Shown here: positions 37,380 through 45,109 of the stretch, piece after piece
Numbering within the stretch: position 1 is the stretch's first letter
How the letters are laid out: every line of letters begins with the position of its first letter
Assembly: GCA_048498555.1 (NCBI GenBank)
Contig: JBEHXT010000009.1
Location: 124,001-188,000 of the forward strand
Source: Danxiaibacter sp048498555
GTDB taxonomy: Bacteria > Bacteroidota > Bacteroidia > Chitinophagales > Chitinophagaceae
Direction of reading: 5' to 3'
DNA length: 64,000 nt
Translations under genes and position numbers: made by a program
Notes under the pieces: model-generated
Told to the model about the DNA's origin: nothing
What the model saw: the letters and a program-made list of their open reading frames with translations, nothing else
Databases searched by the model: none

Positions 37380-39011
37380 ATGAACCGCAGGAATATCATT
37401 AAGGGCTTTACAATGCTTCCGCTTGCAGGAGTAATGGCTCCAATCAAATCATTGTTTGCAGCACCTGCAGAAAAAGGTATTTTTTTCACTCCATCGGGCG
37501 CTCCCGCGAACACAAATATTTTTCAATCAATAGGCGTAGAACCCATCATTAATTGCCGTGGTACATTTACCATCATTGGCGGATCAATCGAGCGGCCGGA
37601 AGTGCGTGTGGCGATGGAAGCAGCTTCAAAAGATTTTATACAATATGACGAACTTGCCGATGGCGTAGGTAAAAGGCTTGCAGAATTAACTGGCGCAGAA
37701 TGGGCTATGGTTTCATCGGGCTGTGCAGCAGGAATGAAACACATAACGGCGGCTTGCGTCACAGGTGGCAATCCTGAAAAACTAATCCGCATTCCTAATC
37801 TTGAAGGCTTTGACAAAACAGAGGTTGTTATACCAACTTCTTCACGAAATGTATACGATCATGCGATAAGAAATATTGGTGTAAAAATTATACAGGTTGA
37901 CACACCCGAAGAGCTGGAGCGGGCTTTGAATGAACGAACTGCGATGGTTTATCTTATGGCTGACAAGCCAACAGATGAAGGCCAACCATTTTCAATAGAG
38001 AATGTTGCAAAAATTACAAAGGTGCATAAAGTTCCTTTGCTCGTAGACGCCGCAGCAGAAATATTAACTATTCCCAATGTGCACCTGCAACACGGTGCGG
38101 ATGTGGTTGTATACAGCGGAGGAAAAGCAATATGTGGCCCGCAATGCGCGGGATTGGTACTGGGAAGAAAAGATATTTTAATGTCTGCATGGCAGGCGAG
38201 CTCTCCGCATCATGGCCCTTGCCGTGATAATAAAGTGGGTAGAGAAGAAATGATGGGAATGCTTGCAGCCGTTGAAGCCTGGACAAAAAGGGATCATCCT
38301 GCCGAATGGAAAACCTGGCTCTCCTATCTCGACACTATTTCAAAAAAAGTCTCCACAATAGACGGCATTACTACTGCTGTTGTTGAACCAACAGCGTTAT
38401 CAAACAGATCTCCGGTGCTGAACATTTATTGGGACCCGGCAAAGTTTAATGTTACTGGCGAAGAGCTTGCGGAAGAACTTGGAAGAAACAAACCGCGCGT
38501 TGCTGTGGGGGGCGAAACAAAAGATGGAAAAACTTCTATCAATATAACAACCGGGCAAATGCAACCCGGCAATGATAAAGTTGTTGCAGAACGTCTTCAT
38601 GAAGTGCTCACAAAAAAACGTGAACCAAAAATAACAACAATGGTAATGCCCAATATAAACCTTACCGGAAGCTGGGATGCAACCGTTCAGTTTTTCAGCA
38701 GCACGAGTAATCATATGTTGTTTATTGAACAGGATGGCAAATGGATAAAGGGTTCACACAAAGGTGCGTTTACGGTAAGAGAATTAACAGGCGAAGTTGA
38801 AAGCGATACATCTGTAAAAATGAGAAGTGTTGATCGGCATCCCGCAGACTCAATCACCTTTATTTTTTCAGGGACCATTTCGGGTGATACAATCTCGGGT
38901 TCAATATACATGGGTGAATATCGTACGGCAACATTTAGTGCAAAGCGAACGAGTTATAAGATTCCGCCAAAAGAAATAAAGGTACCTGGCGGACCACCAT
39001 TGGCAACGTGA
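37380..39011 (+). CDS. Exported SelA-like PLP enzyme with C-terminal beta domain (second copy)
   Basis: 543 residues. The leader NRRNIIKGFTMLPLAGV is twin-arginine-like. The PLP domain spans about 50-415, with the lysine K249 in YSGGKAICGPQCAG and the aspartate in LLVDAAAEI. A further 110-residue domain starts NINLTGSWDATVQFF and ends GEYRTATFSAKR; it looks like the small beta module at the start of the DUF1080 protein at 12689. The family normally ends after the PLP domain, so this is a fusion. It is a diverged paralogue of the enzyme at 34151. Confidence 0.86.
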   Translation: MNRRNIIKGFTMLPLAGVMAPIKSLFAAPAEKGIFFTPSGAPANTNIFQSIGVEPIINCRGTFTIIGGSIERPEVRVAMEAASKDFIQYDELADGVGKRLAELTGAEWAMVSSGCAAGMKHITAACVTGGNPEKLIRIPNLEGFDKTEVVIPTSSRNVYDHAIRNIGVKIIQVDTPEELERALNERTAMVYLMADKPTDEGQPFSIENVAKITKVHKVPLLVDAAAEILTIPNVHLQHGADVVVYSGGKAICGPQCAGLVLGRKDILMSAWQASSPHHGPCRDNKVGREEMMGMLAAVEAWTKRDHPAEWKTWLSYLDTISKKVSTIDGITTAVVEPTALSNRSPVLNIYWDPAKFNVTGEELAEELGRNKPRVAVGGETKDGKTSINITTGQMQPGNDKVVAERLHEVLTKKREPKITTMVMPNINLTGSWDATVQFFSSTSNHMLFIEQDGKWIKGSHKGAFTVRELTGEVESDTSVKMRSVDRHPADSITFIFSGTISGDTISGSIYMGEYRTATFSAKRTSYKIPPKEIKVPGGPPLAT

Positions 39012-39099
39012 GAAAAGTTAAGGCCACAGCTTCCTGTCAATGAAAGATTGTAGATGATGGCTCTTTTTCATTGCCGCTCGCTTTAGCGAACGGATATCA

Positions 39100-39205
39100 A
39101 AAATTGCTGAACCTGGCTTCAGCCAAAGAGTTGCATTCATTTTGGCTAAAGCCAGTCACTATGTAGATCATGATCCGCCGGTTAAAACCGACGACAATAA
39201 AACGA
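39100..39205. repeat. Intergenic hairpins (REP-like)
   Basis: A 15-bp stem with one mismatch (CTGGCTTCAGCCAAA at 39113 and its partner at 39141-39155) is followed by a smaller CGGTT/AACCG hairpin near 39179. A third short hairpin lies at 39079-39090. The rest of the 310-bp gap shows no gene. Confidence 0.55.
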
Positions 39206-39321
39206 AGTAATTCGAGCAGCATGCTTACTGTCATTTTCTTGTGCTTGTGGTTAACTAAATTATTTGTCGGGATGACAAGCTGATGAGATTCACAGTTGAC
39301 AAAAAATATAAACCTTATTAT

Positions 39322-40569
39322 ATGAACAGAAAAATTTCACTTGTTTTTGTCATATTTTTTCAGGCAATATTTTCATGGGGCCAGTCTTACAGCATCGTAA
39401 TAAAAGAGGGCCATGTTATCGATCCGAAAAATAATATTGATGCGGTGATGGATGTTGCTATTGCTGATGGAAAAATTGTTGGTGTAGAAAAAAACATTGA
39501 CGCATCAAATGCAACACAAGTGATACATGCAAAAGGTTTGTTTGTAACACCTGGCCTCATCGATATTCACACACACAATTTTGCAGGAACGCATGCAGAT
39601 CAATATTTAATGGATGGCCCCTCCGCACTTCGCCCCGATGGGTTTACGTTGCGCAATGGTATTACTACTGTTGCCGATGCAGGAAGCTCAGGCTGGAAAA
39701 CTTTTCCTTTGTTTAAACAAAATATTATCGATAAGTCAATAACAAGAATACTTGCTTTCTTAAACATTGTCGGTGAAGGAATGCGTGGCGGAAGCTGGGA
39801 GCAGAATACCGCGGATATGGATTCAAAGTTAACAGCGAATGTTGCGAAGGCTAATAAAAAAGATGTAATAGGAATAAAACTGGCTCATTTTGAAGGCCAC
39901 GACTGGTTCGCAGCTGACCGCGCGGCAGAAGCGGGAAGGCTCGCCAATATTCCTGTAATGGTTGATTTTGGCGGCGCTAAACCACCGTTATCTATTGAAG
40001 AACTATTTTCCAAACATCTTCGCAAAGGGGATATCTTCACGCATTGTTTTGCACAACTTGGCACACGTGAATACATTGTGGATTCTGTTACAAAAAAAGT
40101 AAAACCATTTGTGATAGAGGCGCAGAAAAATGGGATCTTTTTCGATGTAGGTTATGGCGGAATCAGTTTTAGGTTTTCACAGGCAATACCGGCGATACAA
40201 AGTGGCTTTTATCCGAATTCAATCAGCACTGATCTGCATACCGGCAGCATGAACGCGGCAATGAAAGATCTTCTGAATGTAATGTCGAAGTTTTTAAACA
40301 TGGGCATGGATCTGCCGGCCGTAATAAAAGCAACTACATGGAATCCTGCACAAGAAATCCAAAGGCCTGAACTTGGAAACATCTCTGTCGGCACAGAAGC
40401 TGATGTTGCCATCTTCAATGTGCGCGAAGGAAATTTTGGTTTCTTCGATTACACAGGCGACAAGATCAAAGGCAATAAAAAATTGGAATGTGAATTGACG
40501 ATTCGGGCGGGAAAGATTGTGTATAATCTTAATGGGATAAGTGAGCCGGTGGTATTGAAGGGGAATTGA
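39322..40569 (+). CDS. Secreted amidohydrolase/deacetylase family metallohydrolase
   Basis: 415 residues from the ATG at 39322 with signal peptide MNRKISLVFVIFFQAIFSWG; a longer form to 39283 is less likely. The metal site HTHNF follows GLIDI near residue 75, with later ligands in IFTHCFA and the aspartate in STDLHTGSM. It belongs to the dihydroorotase-like group whose genes often sit beside SelA-like PLP enzymes. It probably cleaves an amide, such as an N-acyl group, from the compound that the PLP enzymes then use. Last gene of the cluster. Confidence 0.88.
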   Translation: MNRKISLVFVIFFQAIFSWGQSYSIVIKEGHVIDPKNNIDAVMDVAIADGKIVGVEKNIDASNATQVIHAKGLFVTPGLIDIHTHNFAGTHADQYLMDGPSALRPDGFTLRNGITTVADAGSSGWKTFPLFKQNIIDKSITRILAFLNIVGEGMRGGSWEQNTADMDSKLTANVAKANKKDVIGIKLAHFEGHDWFAADRAAEAGRLANIPVMVDFGGAKPPLSIEELFSKHLRKGDIFTHCFAQLGTREYIVDSVTKKVKPFVIEAQKNGIFFDVGYGGISFRFSQAIPAIQSGFYPNSISTDLHTGSMNAAMKDLLNVMSKFLNMGMDLPAVIKATTWNPAQEIQRPELGNISVGTEADVAIFNVREGNFGFFDYTGDKIKGNKKLECELTIRAGKIVYNLNGISEPVVLKGN

Positions 40570-40893
40570 GGTTTTCAGTTTATTAAAAAGCATCTTCAAT
40601 GCCTCCGATTAAAGGACAAACAGGATGATATTAGCAGCACCGAAATTCTAGTTCTAAAAAATAAAACTACCGTCAAAATCTTTAGGTTTTATGGTCACTC
40701 TATTCCGTGGAAAGATTAAATCATCCCAATTCATTCACAATGGTTTTTCAACTTTTTCCAGGCCCATTTAACAGCAGCACTATCTATAAGAACTATTTTA
40801 TCAATTTACTTTATTTATCACTCATCATTTAGCACAGTGAACACTAGATACTGCGCAATGGCTACTATTTATGCAATACTCGTAGTGTTACTA
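40570..40893. other. Gap with possible gene remnants
   Basis: No intact gene. On the minus strand a 25-codon open fragment without a start (40731-40805) overlaps, by ATGA, a 26-codon frame at 40654-40734 that opens MNWDDLIFPRN. They could be remains of two genes in an operon; I cannot name them. Confidence 0.3.
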
Positions 40894-41457
40894 TCAAAAG
40901 CCATCTTTTGTATTTTCATAAATTGCTTTAGCACTTGCAGGCAAATCGCCAAGGCGACCAATTACAAGAACCGGATCCCATTTTCCCCAAGATGAATATT
41001 TCCATCGATATTCTAAATACAGTTGACTCGATTTCCAAGCCAAAAAGCCATTTCCAGACTTATCATCGGTATAACCCGAGCAAAACCGGCCTAAATCTTT
41101 CTTCAAACGATCTGTGAAAGAAAAAAAATCATCATCCTCAAGCGTTGCCAACTCTAAGGTAATTTTGCGAATTAAATCATTCCGATCTGTTTCAATGTAC
41201 ACATTTGCAAATCGCCTATTGTATAAGGTATAAGAGTCACCCGTATATTTATATCTTACACCACCTTCACCTCTCTTTACTTCTACAGCTTTAACAGTAG
41301 AAATATTGTTTAAAATCTTGATTTCTTTAAATCCATTTTTGGCTTCTAATTCGGACGAAATTTGCGCGCTTAGGTTTAGAGACAGCAGCCCAAACATCAT
41401 CATTATTATTGGGTATTTCAATCTAACAAATTTTAACTTAAGGCAGTTTTTAGACAT
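40894..41457 (-). CDS. Hypothetical secreted protein
   Basis: 187 residues from the ATG at 41457; longer starts up to 41553 would bury the signal sequence (YPIIMMMFGLLSLNLSAQ). The mature part has no motif I recognise. It looks like a small mixed alpha/beta protein with a Tyr- and Trp-rich end (LYLEYRWKYSSWGKWDP). It stands alone between the exported-enzyme cluster and the tRNA region. Confidence 0.6.
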   Translation of the reverse strand: MSKNCLKLKFVRLKYPIIMMMFGLLSLNLSAQISSELEAKNGFKEIKILNNISTVKAVEVKRGEGGVRYKYTGDSYTLYNRRFANVYIETDRNDLIRKITLELATLEDDDFFSFTDRLKKDLGRFCSGYTDDKSGNGFLAWKSSQLYLEYRWKYSSWGKWDPVLVIGRLGDLPASAKAIYENTKDGF

Positions 41458-41634
41458 AGTCATTATGGGACTAAACATTTGCTTCTCTGATTTCGGTGTA
41501 GTTCCGCTGGGTACAATTTTATGCGGCACGGGGATATTAATTATTGTTTTCATAGAAGGTGGATTTAAAATACTGCCATAAAAAACGTCTTTTAAATTAC
41601 TGATCTACAAGGTGTTTCATATATCATTTTTATG

Positions 41635-41754
41635 TGATCCAGCTGGAACTCGAACCCAGGGCCCTCCCGATTATAAATCGGGATGCTCTGCCAACGGAGC
41701 TGCAGTTTTTTACTGGAATACAAATACTTCCTTTTCTTTATGAAAAGAAGAATC
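41635..41754 (-). pseudogene. tRNA-like element, interrupted (unit 1, third)
   Basis: D, anticodon and T arms are present, but the first five acceptor bases GATTC (41750-41754) are split from the rest by 45 nt (41705-41749). The anticodon arm is a six-pair stem CCCGA+T with loop TTTATAA, two bases longer than in the neighbouring tRNA-Lys. Confidence 0.65.
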
Positions 41755-41760
41755 TCCTTA

Positions 41761-41880
41761 TGATCCCACTGGAAAACGAACTCAGGGCTCTCCCGATTAT
41801 AAATCGGGATGCTCTGCCAACGGAGTTACAGTTTTTTACTGGAATACAAATACTTTCTATTCTTTATGAAAAGAAGAATC
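41761..41880 (-). pseudogene. tRNA-like element, interrupted (unit 1, second)
   Basis: Same interruption (41831-41875) and same lengthened anticodon arm. The T loop is altered (TTCGTTT) and the D stem starts ACTC rather than GCTC, so it is more decayed. Six bases (TAAGGA) separate it from the preceding element. Confidence 0.6.
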
Positions 41881-41886
41881 TCCTTA

Positions 41887-41960
41887 TGATCCCACTGGAA
41901 CTCGAACCCAGGGCTCTGCCGATTATAAATCGGAATACTCTGCTACTGAGCTACAGAATC
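41887..41960 (-). pseudogene. tRNA-like element, uninterrupted (unit 1, first)
   Basis: 74 nt with a fully pairable acceptor (GATTCTG with TGGGATC, several G-T pairs) and intact T arm. The anticodon arm is again too long, with loop TTTATAA (anticodon TAT if read normally) and one mismatch. Confidence 0.6.
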
Positions 41961-41969
41961 TTTAAAATA

Positions 41970-42008
41970 AAAAACGCCTTCAATTCTATTCGAAAAGAAG
42001 GCGTTTTT
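41970..42008 (-). terminator. Terminator hairpin within tRNA-like array
   Basis: 12-bp perfect stem AAAAACGCCTTC / GAAGGCGTTTTT with a 15-nt loop and T-rich end on the minus strand. Identical to the one behind tRNA-Lys. Confidence 0.75.
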
Positions 42009-42011
42009 CTG

Positions 42012-42131
42012 TGATCCCGCTGGGACTCGAACCCAGGGCCCTCCCGATTATAAATCGGGATGCTCTGCCAACGGAGCTGCAGTTTTTTACTGGAATACAA
42101 ATACTTCCTTTTCTTTATGAAAAGAAGAATC
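42012..42131 (-). pseudogene. tRNA-like element, interrupted (unit 2, third)
   Basis: Copy of the element at 41635 with the 45-nt interruption at 42082-42126. Its 3' half is identical to the 3' half of tRNA-Lys at 42389. Confidence 0.65.
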
Positions 42132-42137
42132 TCCTTA

Positions 42138-42257
42138 TGATCCCACTGGAAAACGAACTCAGGGCTCTCCCGATTATAAATCGGGATGCTCTGCCAACGG
42201 AGTTACAGTTTTTTACTGGAATACAAATACTTTCTATTCTTTATGAAAAGAAGAATC
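42138..42257 (-). pseudogene. tRNA-like element, interrupted (unit 2, second)
   Basis: Identical to the element at 41761; interruption at 42208-42252. Confidence 0.6.
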
Positions 42258-42263
42258 TCCTTA

Positions 42264-42337
42264 TGATCCCACTGGAACTCGAACCCAGGGCTCTGCCGAT
42301 TATAAATCGGAATACTCTGCTACTGAGCTACAGAATC
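42264..42337 (-). pseudogene. tRNA-like element, uninterrupted (unit 2, first)
   Basis: Identical to the element at 41887. It is the first tRNA-like element after the terminator that follows tRNA-Lys. Confidence 0.6.
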
Positions 42338-42346
42338 TTTAAAATA

Positions 42347-42385
42347 AAAAACGCCTTCAATTCTATTCGAAAAGAAGGCGTTTTT
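42347..42385 (-). terminator. Terminator after tRNA-Lys
   Basis: Stem AAAAACGCCTTC / GAAGGCGTTTTT, three bases beyond the tRNA-Lys 3' end, with a following T run on the minus strand. It should end the tRNA-Arg/tRNA-Lys transcript before the array. Confidence 0.8.
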
Positions 42386-42388
42386 CTG

Positions 42389-42461
42389 TGATCCCGCTGG
42401 GACTCGAACCCAGGGCCCATACATTAAAAGTGTATTGCTCTACCAACTGAGCTACGGAATC
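42389..42461 (-). tRNA. tRNA-Lys (TTT)
   Basis: 73 nt including the discriminator A. Acceptor GATTCCG pairs with CGGGATC, D arm GCTC/GAGC, anticodon stem ATACA/TGTAT with loop CTTTTAA, T arm CTGGG-TTCGAGT-CCCAG. CCA is not encoded. It lies 57 nt downstream of tRNA-Arg(TCT). Confidence 0.95.
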
Positions 42462-42518
42462 ATACCACAACTGTTACAAACAAAACGGCAACTGTTGTTA
42501 AGAGTTTTGATACTCTTG

Positions 42519-42592
<74 letters not shown>

Positions 42593-42605
42593 GTTTTGTG
42601 AGGCG

Positions 42606-42637
42606 CAAAATAAAGGAAAAACAACTACTGAAACAAA
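42606..42637 (-). promoter_or_regulatory. Bacteroidota-type promoter of the tRNA-Arg/tRNA-Lys unit
   Basis: On the minus strand TTTG (42634-42637) lies 21 bases before TATTTTG (42606-42612), close to the TTTG / TAnnTTTG consensus. The end of the -7 box is 13 bases from the tRNA. Confidence 0.5.
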
Positions 42638-42735
42638 TAATAATGGAAAAAAGTATTCAAATGTTTGACAATCAGCTTTTATCAAATCTCTATAAACCTT
42701 ATGCACGCTATGCTTCACGCCAATAACTAAAAACA

Positions 42736-42775
42736 AAAAACGGGTCAAAATTGTTTAATTCTGAAACCCGTTTTT
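42736..42775 (-). terminator. Terminator of pckG
   Basis: AAAAACGGGT pairs with ACCCGTTTTT, with inner AATT/AATT pairing, 27 bp after the pckG stop on the minus strand, followed by T-rich sequence. Confidence 0.75.
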
Positions 42776-42802
42776 GATAAGCCATGTATGAATTGACTTA
42801 GT

Positions 42803-44644
42803 TTATTGCTCAGGCTGCAGTCCCCAATGTTCCGGAGAGCGCCACAATCCCGACAATAACAATTCTCGCATAAAGATGAATTCTTTCGGCAGTTTGTCGT
42901 ACATCCGTTGAAACAGTTCCTCATGCATCAATACTTCCTGCTTCCAGGCCTCACGGTCAACTTCCATAATCATTTCAAAGTCATGGCGGCTGAAATCAAG
43001 GCCGGTCCAGTCGATATCCTCATAACGGGGCATCCAGCCTACCGGGCTTTCAACTGCGCTCGTTTTACCGGTAACACGTTCAACAATCCATTTTAAGGGG
43101 CGCATGTTGTCACTGAATCCTGGCCAAAGGAATTTACCGTTTTCATCTTTACGGAACCAATTCACGCAGAAGATACGTGGCGCATTAGGCAATCTGCGGC
43201 CAAATTCCAGCCAATGGTTAAAATACTCAGCCATATGGTAGCCACAAAAAGGCAGCATGGCAAACGGGTCGCGGCGGACTTTACCTATTTCACCAAAAGC
43301 AGCAGCAGTCATTTCAGAGCCAACGGTAGACGCAAGATAAACACCAAAATTCCAGTTAAACGCCTGGTAAACCAACGGCACAGTTGTAGCGCGGCGCCCG
43401 CCAAATACAAATGCAGCAATGGGAACGCCGCCCGGATTTTCCCAACAGGGATCTATGGAAGGGCATTGAGCAGCCGGCGCAGTAAATCTTGCATTGGGAT
43501 GCGCAACTGGTTTTCCTGAAGCGGGATCATGTTTTACTCCCTGCCAGTTGATGATGTTGTCTGGTGCTTTATCAGATAAACCCTCCCACCAAATATCACC
43601 ATCAGGAGTAATGCCCACGTTGGTGAAAATAGCATTCTTGCTCAGCGAAGCCATCGCATTGGGATTGGTTTTCCAGTTGGTACCCGGAGCCACACCAAAA
43701 TACCCGTATTCAGGATTGATCGCGTACAACTTTCCATCCTTGCCCGGTTTAATCCAGGCAATATCATCACCCACTGTTGTTACTTTCCAGCCTTCCATTT
43801 CTTTGGGTGGAATCAACATGGCGAAGTTGGTCTTGCCACAGGCGCTGGGGAACGCTGCAGCGATATATGTTTTTTCTTTATTCGGATTTTCAACACCAAG
43901 TATAAGCATATGCTCCGCTAACCAACCTTCCTCTTTACCCATTACAGACGCAATACGCAGGGCCAGGCATTTTTTACCAAGCAATGCATTACCTCCGTAA
44001 CCGGAGCCATAAGAAACAATGCCTCTTTCTTCAGGAAAATGCACAATGTATTTTGTTGTTGGGTTGCAGGGCCATTTAGCATCTGCCTGTCCTTCTGCCA
44101 GCGGTGCACCTACACTATGCAAGCACTTGATGTATTCACCATTTGCACCTAACTGATCAAGCACTTTCATGCCAACACGTGTCATTATGTGCATATTGGT
44201 AACCACATACTCAGAGTCTGTAATCTGCACGCCGATCTTAGCAATGGGCGAACCGATCGGTCCCATACAGAAAGGTATCACATACATGGTCCTGCCTTTC
44301 ATACATCCCTGCAAAAGACCAGAAAGTATTTTCTTCATTTCTTTTGGCTCCATCCAGTTGTTGGTTGGGCCGGCATTTTCTTTTGTCCTGGAACAGATGT
44401 AAGTCCTGTCCTCAACACGCGCTACATCGCTTGGGTCAGAAAAACAAGCATAACTGTTGGGCCATTTCGTTTCATCCAGTTTAATGAATGTGCCCTTATC
44501 AACCAGCTTTTTAGCCAATGCGTTGTATTCTTCTGTAGAGCCATCACAAACATGGATTTGTTCAGGCAGCATCTGCCCTGCCAGTTCTAGTATCCAGCTT
44601 TTTAGTTCCTCATGTTGAATTTTTGATAGCAATTGGGTTGTCAT
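42803..44644 (-). CDS. pckG: Phosphoenolpyruvate carboxykinase (GTP)
   Basis: Converts oxaloacetate and GTP to phosphoenolpyruvate and CO2, the entry step of gluconeogenesis; cytoplasmic. 613 residues from the ATG at 44644 (MTTQLLSKIQHEELKSW); a longer frame to 44704 has no family match. The GTP-type kinase loop is AAFPSACGKTNFAML, and the substrate-binding blocks YGSGYGGNALLGKK and FVFGGRRATTVPLVYQ are present. The length and motifs exclude the ATP-type enzyme. It is divergent from rimO across a 465-bp gap. Confidence 0.96.
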   Translation of the reverse strand: MTTQLLSKIQHEELKSWILELAGQMLPEQIHVCDGSTEEYNALAKKLVDKGTFIKLDETKWPNSYACFSDPSDVARVEDRTYICSRTKENAGPTNNWMEPKEMKKILSGLLQGCMKGRTMYVIPFCMGPIGSPIAKIGVQITDSEYVVTNMHIMTRVGMKVLDQLGANGEYIKCLHSVGAPLAEGQADAKWPCNPTTKYIVHFPEERGIVSYGSGYGGNALLGKKCLALRIASVMGKEEGWLAEHMLILGVENPNKEKTYIAAAFPSACGKTNFAMLIPPKEMEGWKVTTVGDDIAWIKPGKDGKLYAINPEYGYFGVAPGTNWKTNPNAMASLSKNAIFTNVGITPDGDIWWEGLSDKAPDNIINWQGVKHDPASGKPVAHPNARFTAPAAQCPSIDPCWENPGGVPIAAFVFGGRRATTVPLVYQAFNWNFGVYLASTVGSEMTAAAFGEIGKVRRDPFAMLPFCGYHMAEYFNHWLEFGRRLPNAPRIFCVNWFRKDENGKFLWPGFSDNMRPLKWIVERVTGKTSAVESPVGWMPRYEDIDWTGLDFSRHDFEMIMEVDREAWKQEVLMHEELFQRMYDKLPKEFIFMRELLLSGLWRSPEHWGLQPEQ

Positions 44645-45109
44645 GATTCTTTTTTTATTGAATAATACATTAAATGAGCAAGGCCATAGCTGCAGGATGC
44701 GCAACGTTATTTTCGGCTAAACCAGATTCTTAATTCTGACGTGAAACTTGCCAATTTTTTCAAAAAAACCTCAAATCACCACGCTTCAAACAAGATCTGG
44801 CATTGGGATATTCCCTGGTGTTCTTTACAGATTAGGAAGGACATTAAGCAATAAATGCTTACACATTAACACCAACTCAATGATTCTTTTCAGGCACCAA
44901 AAGTAACTTTAGTAAAGGCTGTTTAAAATGACATATGTCAGCCATACAAATGATTTTCAGACACAATTTTTACCCAACTTTTTGAGCTCTTAAAGAAAAA
45001 GCTGCCCTTATTTAAACGTCGCCTTTTTAACAAGTTTGTGAAGGGAATGTTTAGTTACACCCCAATGGTCCTTACTTGTAGATTATTATAGCTACCTTTG
45101 CGCCCTATT
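44645..45109. other. Divergent gap between pckG and rimO
   Basis: No gene seen. A TACCTTTG box at 45093-45100, nine bases before the rimO start, fits the Bacteroidota -7 element, though the -33 spacing is short. On the other strand TACTTTTG at 44898-44905 could serve pckG with a long leader. Confidence 0.4.

Larger units (their letters stand above)
41634..42387 (-). repeat. 377-bp tandem duplication of a tRNA-like triplet
   Basis: Two near-identical 377-bp units (41634-42010 and 42011-42387) differ only at a few bases at the low-coordinate end. Each holds three tRNA-like elements on the minus strand and one terminator hairpin. The start of the second unit matches the 3' half of the adjacent tRNA-Lys, which points to unequal exchange with that gene. 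Confidence 0.85.

Noticed and set aside
41634..42391. Two overlapping 126-codon plus-strand frames with identical internal repeats
   Set aside because: They are the antisense of the tRNA-like array; the repeated peptide only mirrors tRNA T and anticodon arms.
43494..44000. 168-codon plus-strand frame
   Set aside because: Antisense inside pckG, which is fully conserved over this stretch.
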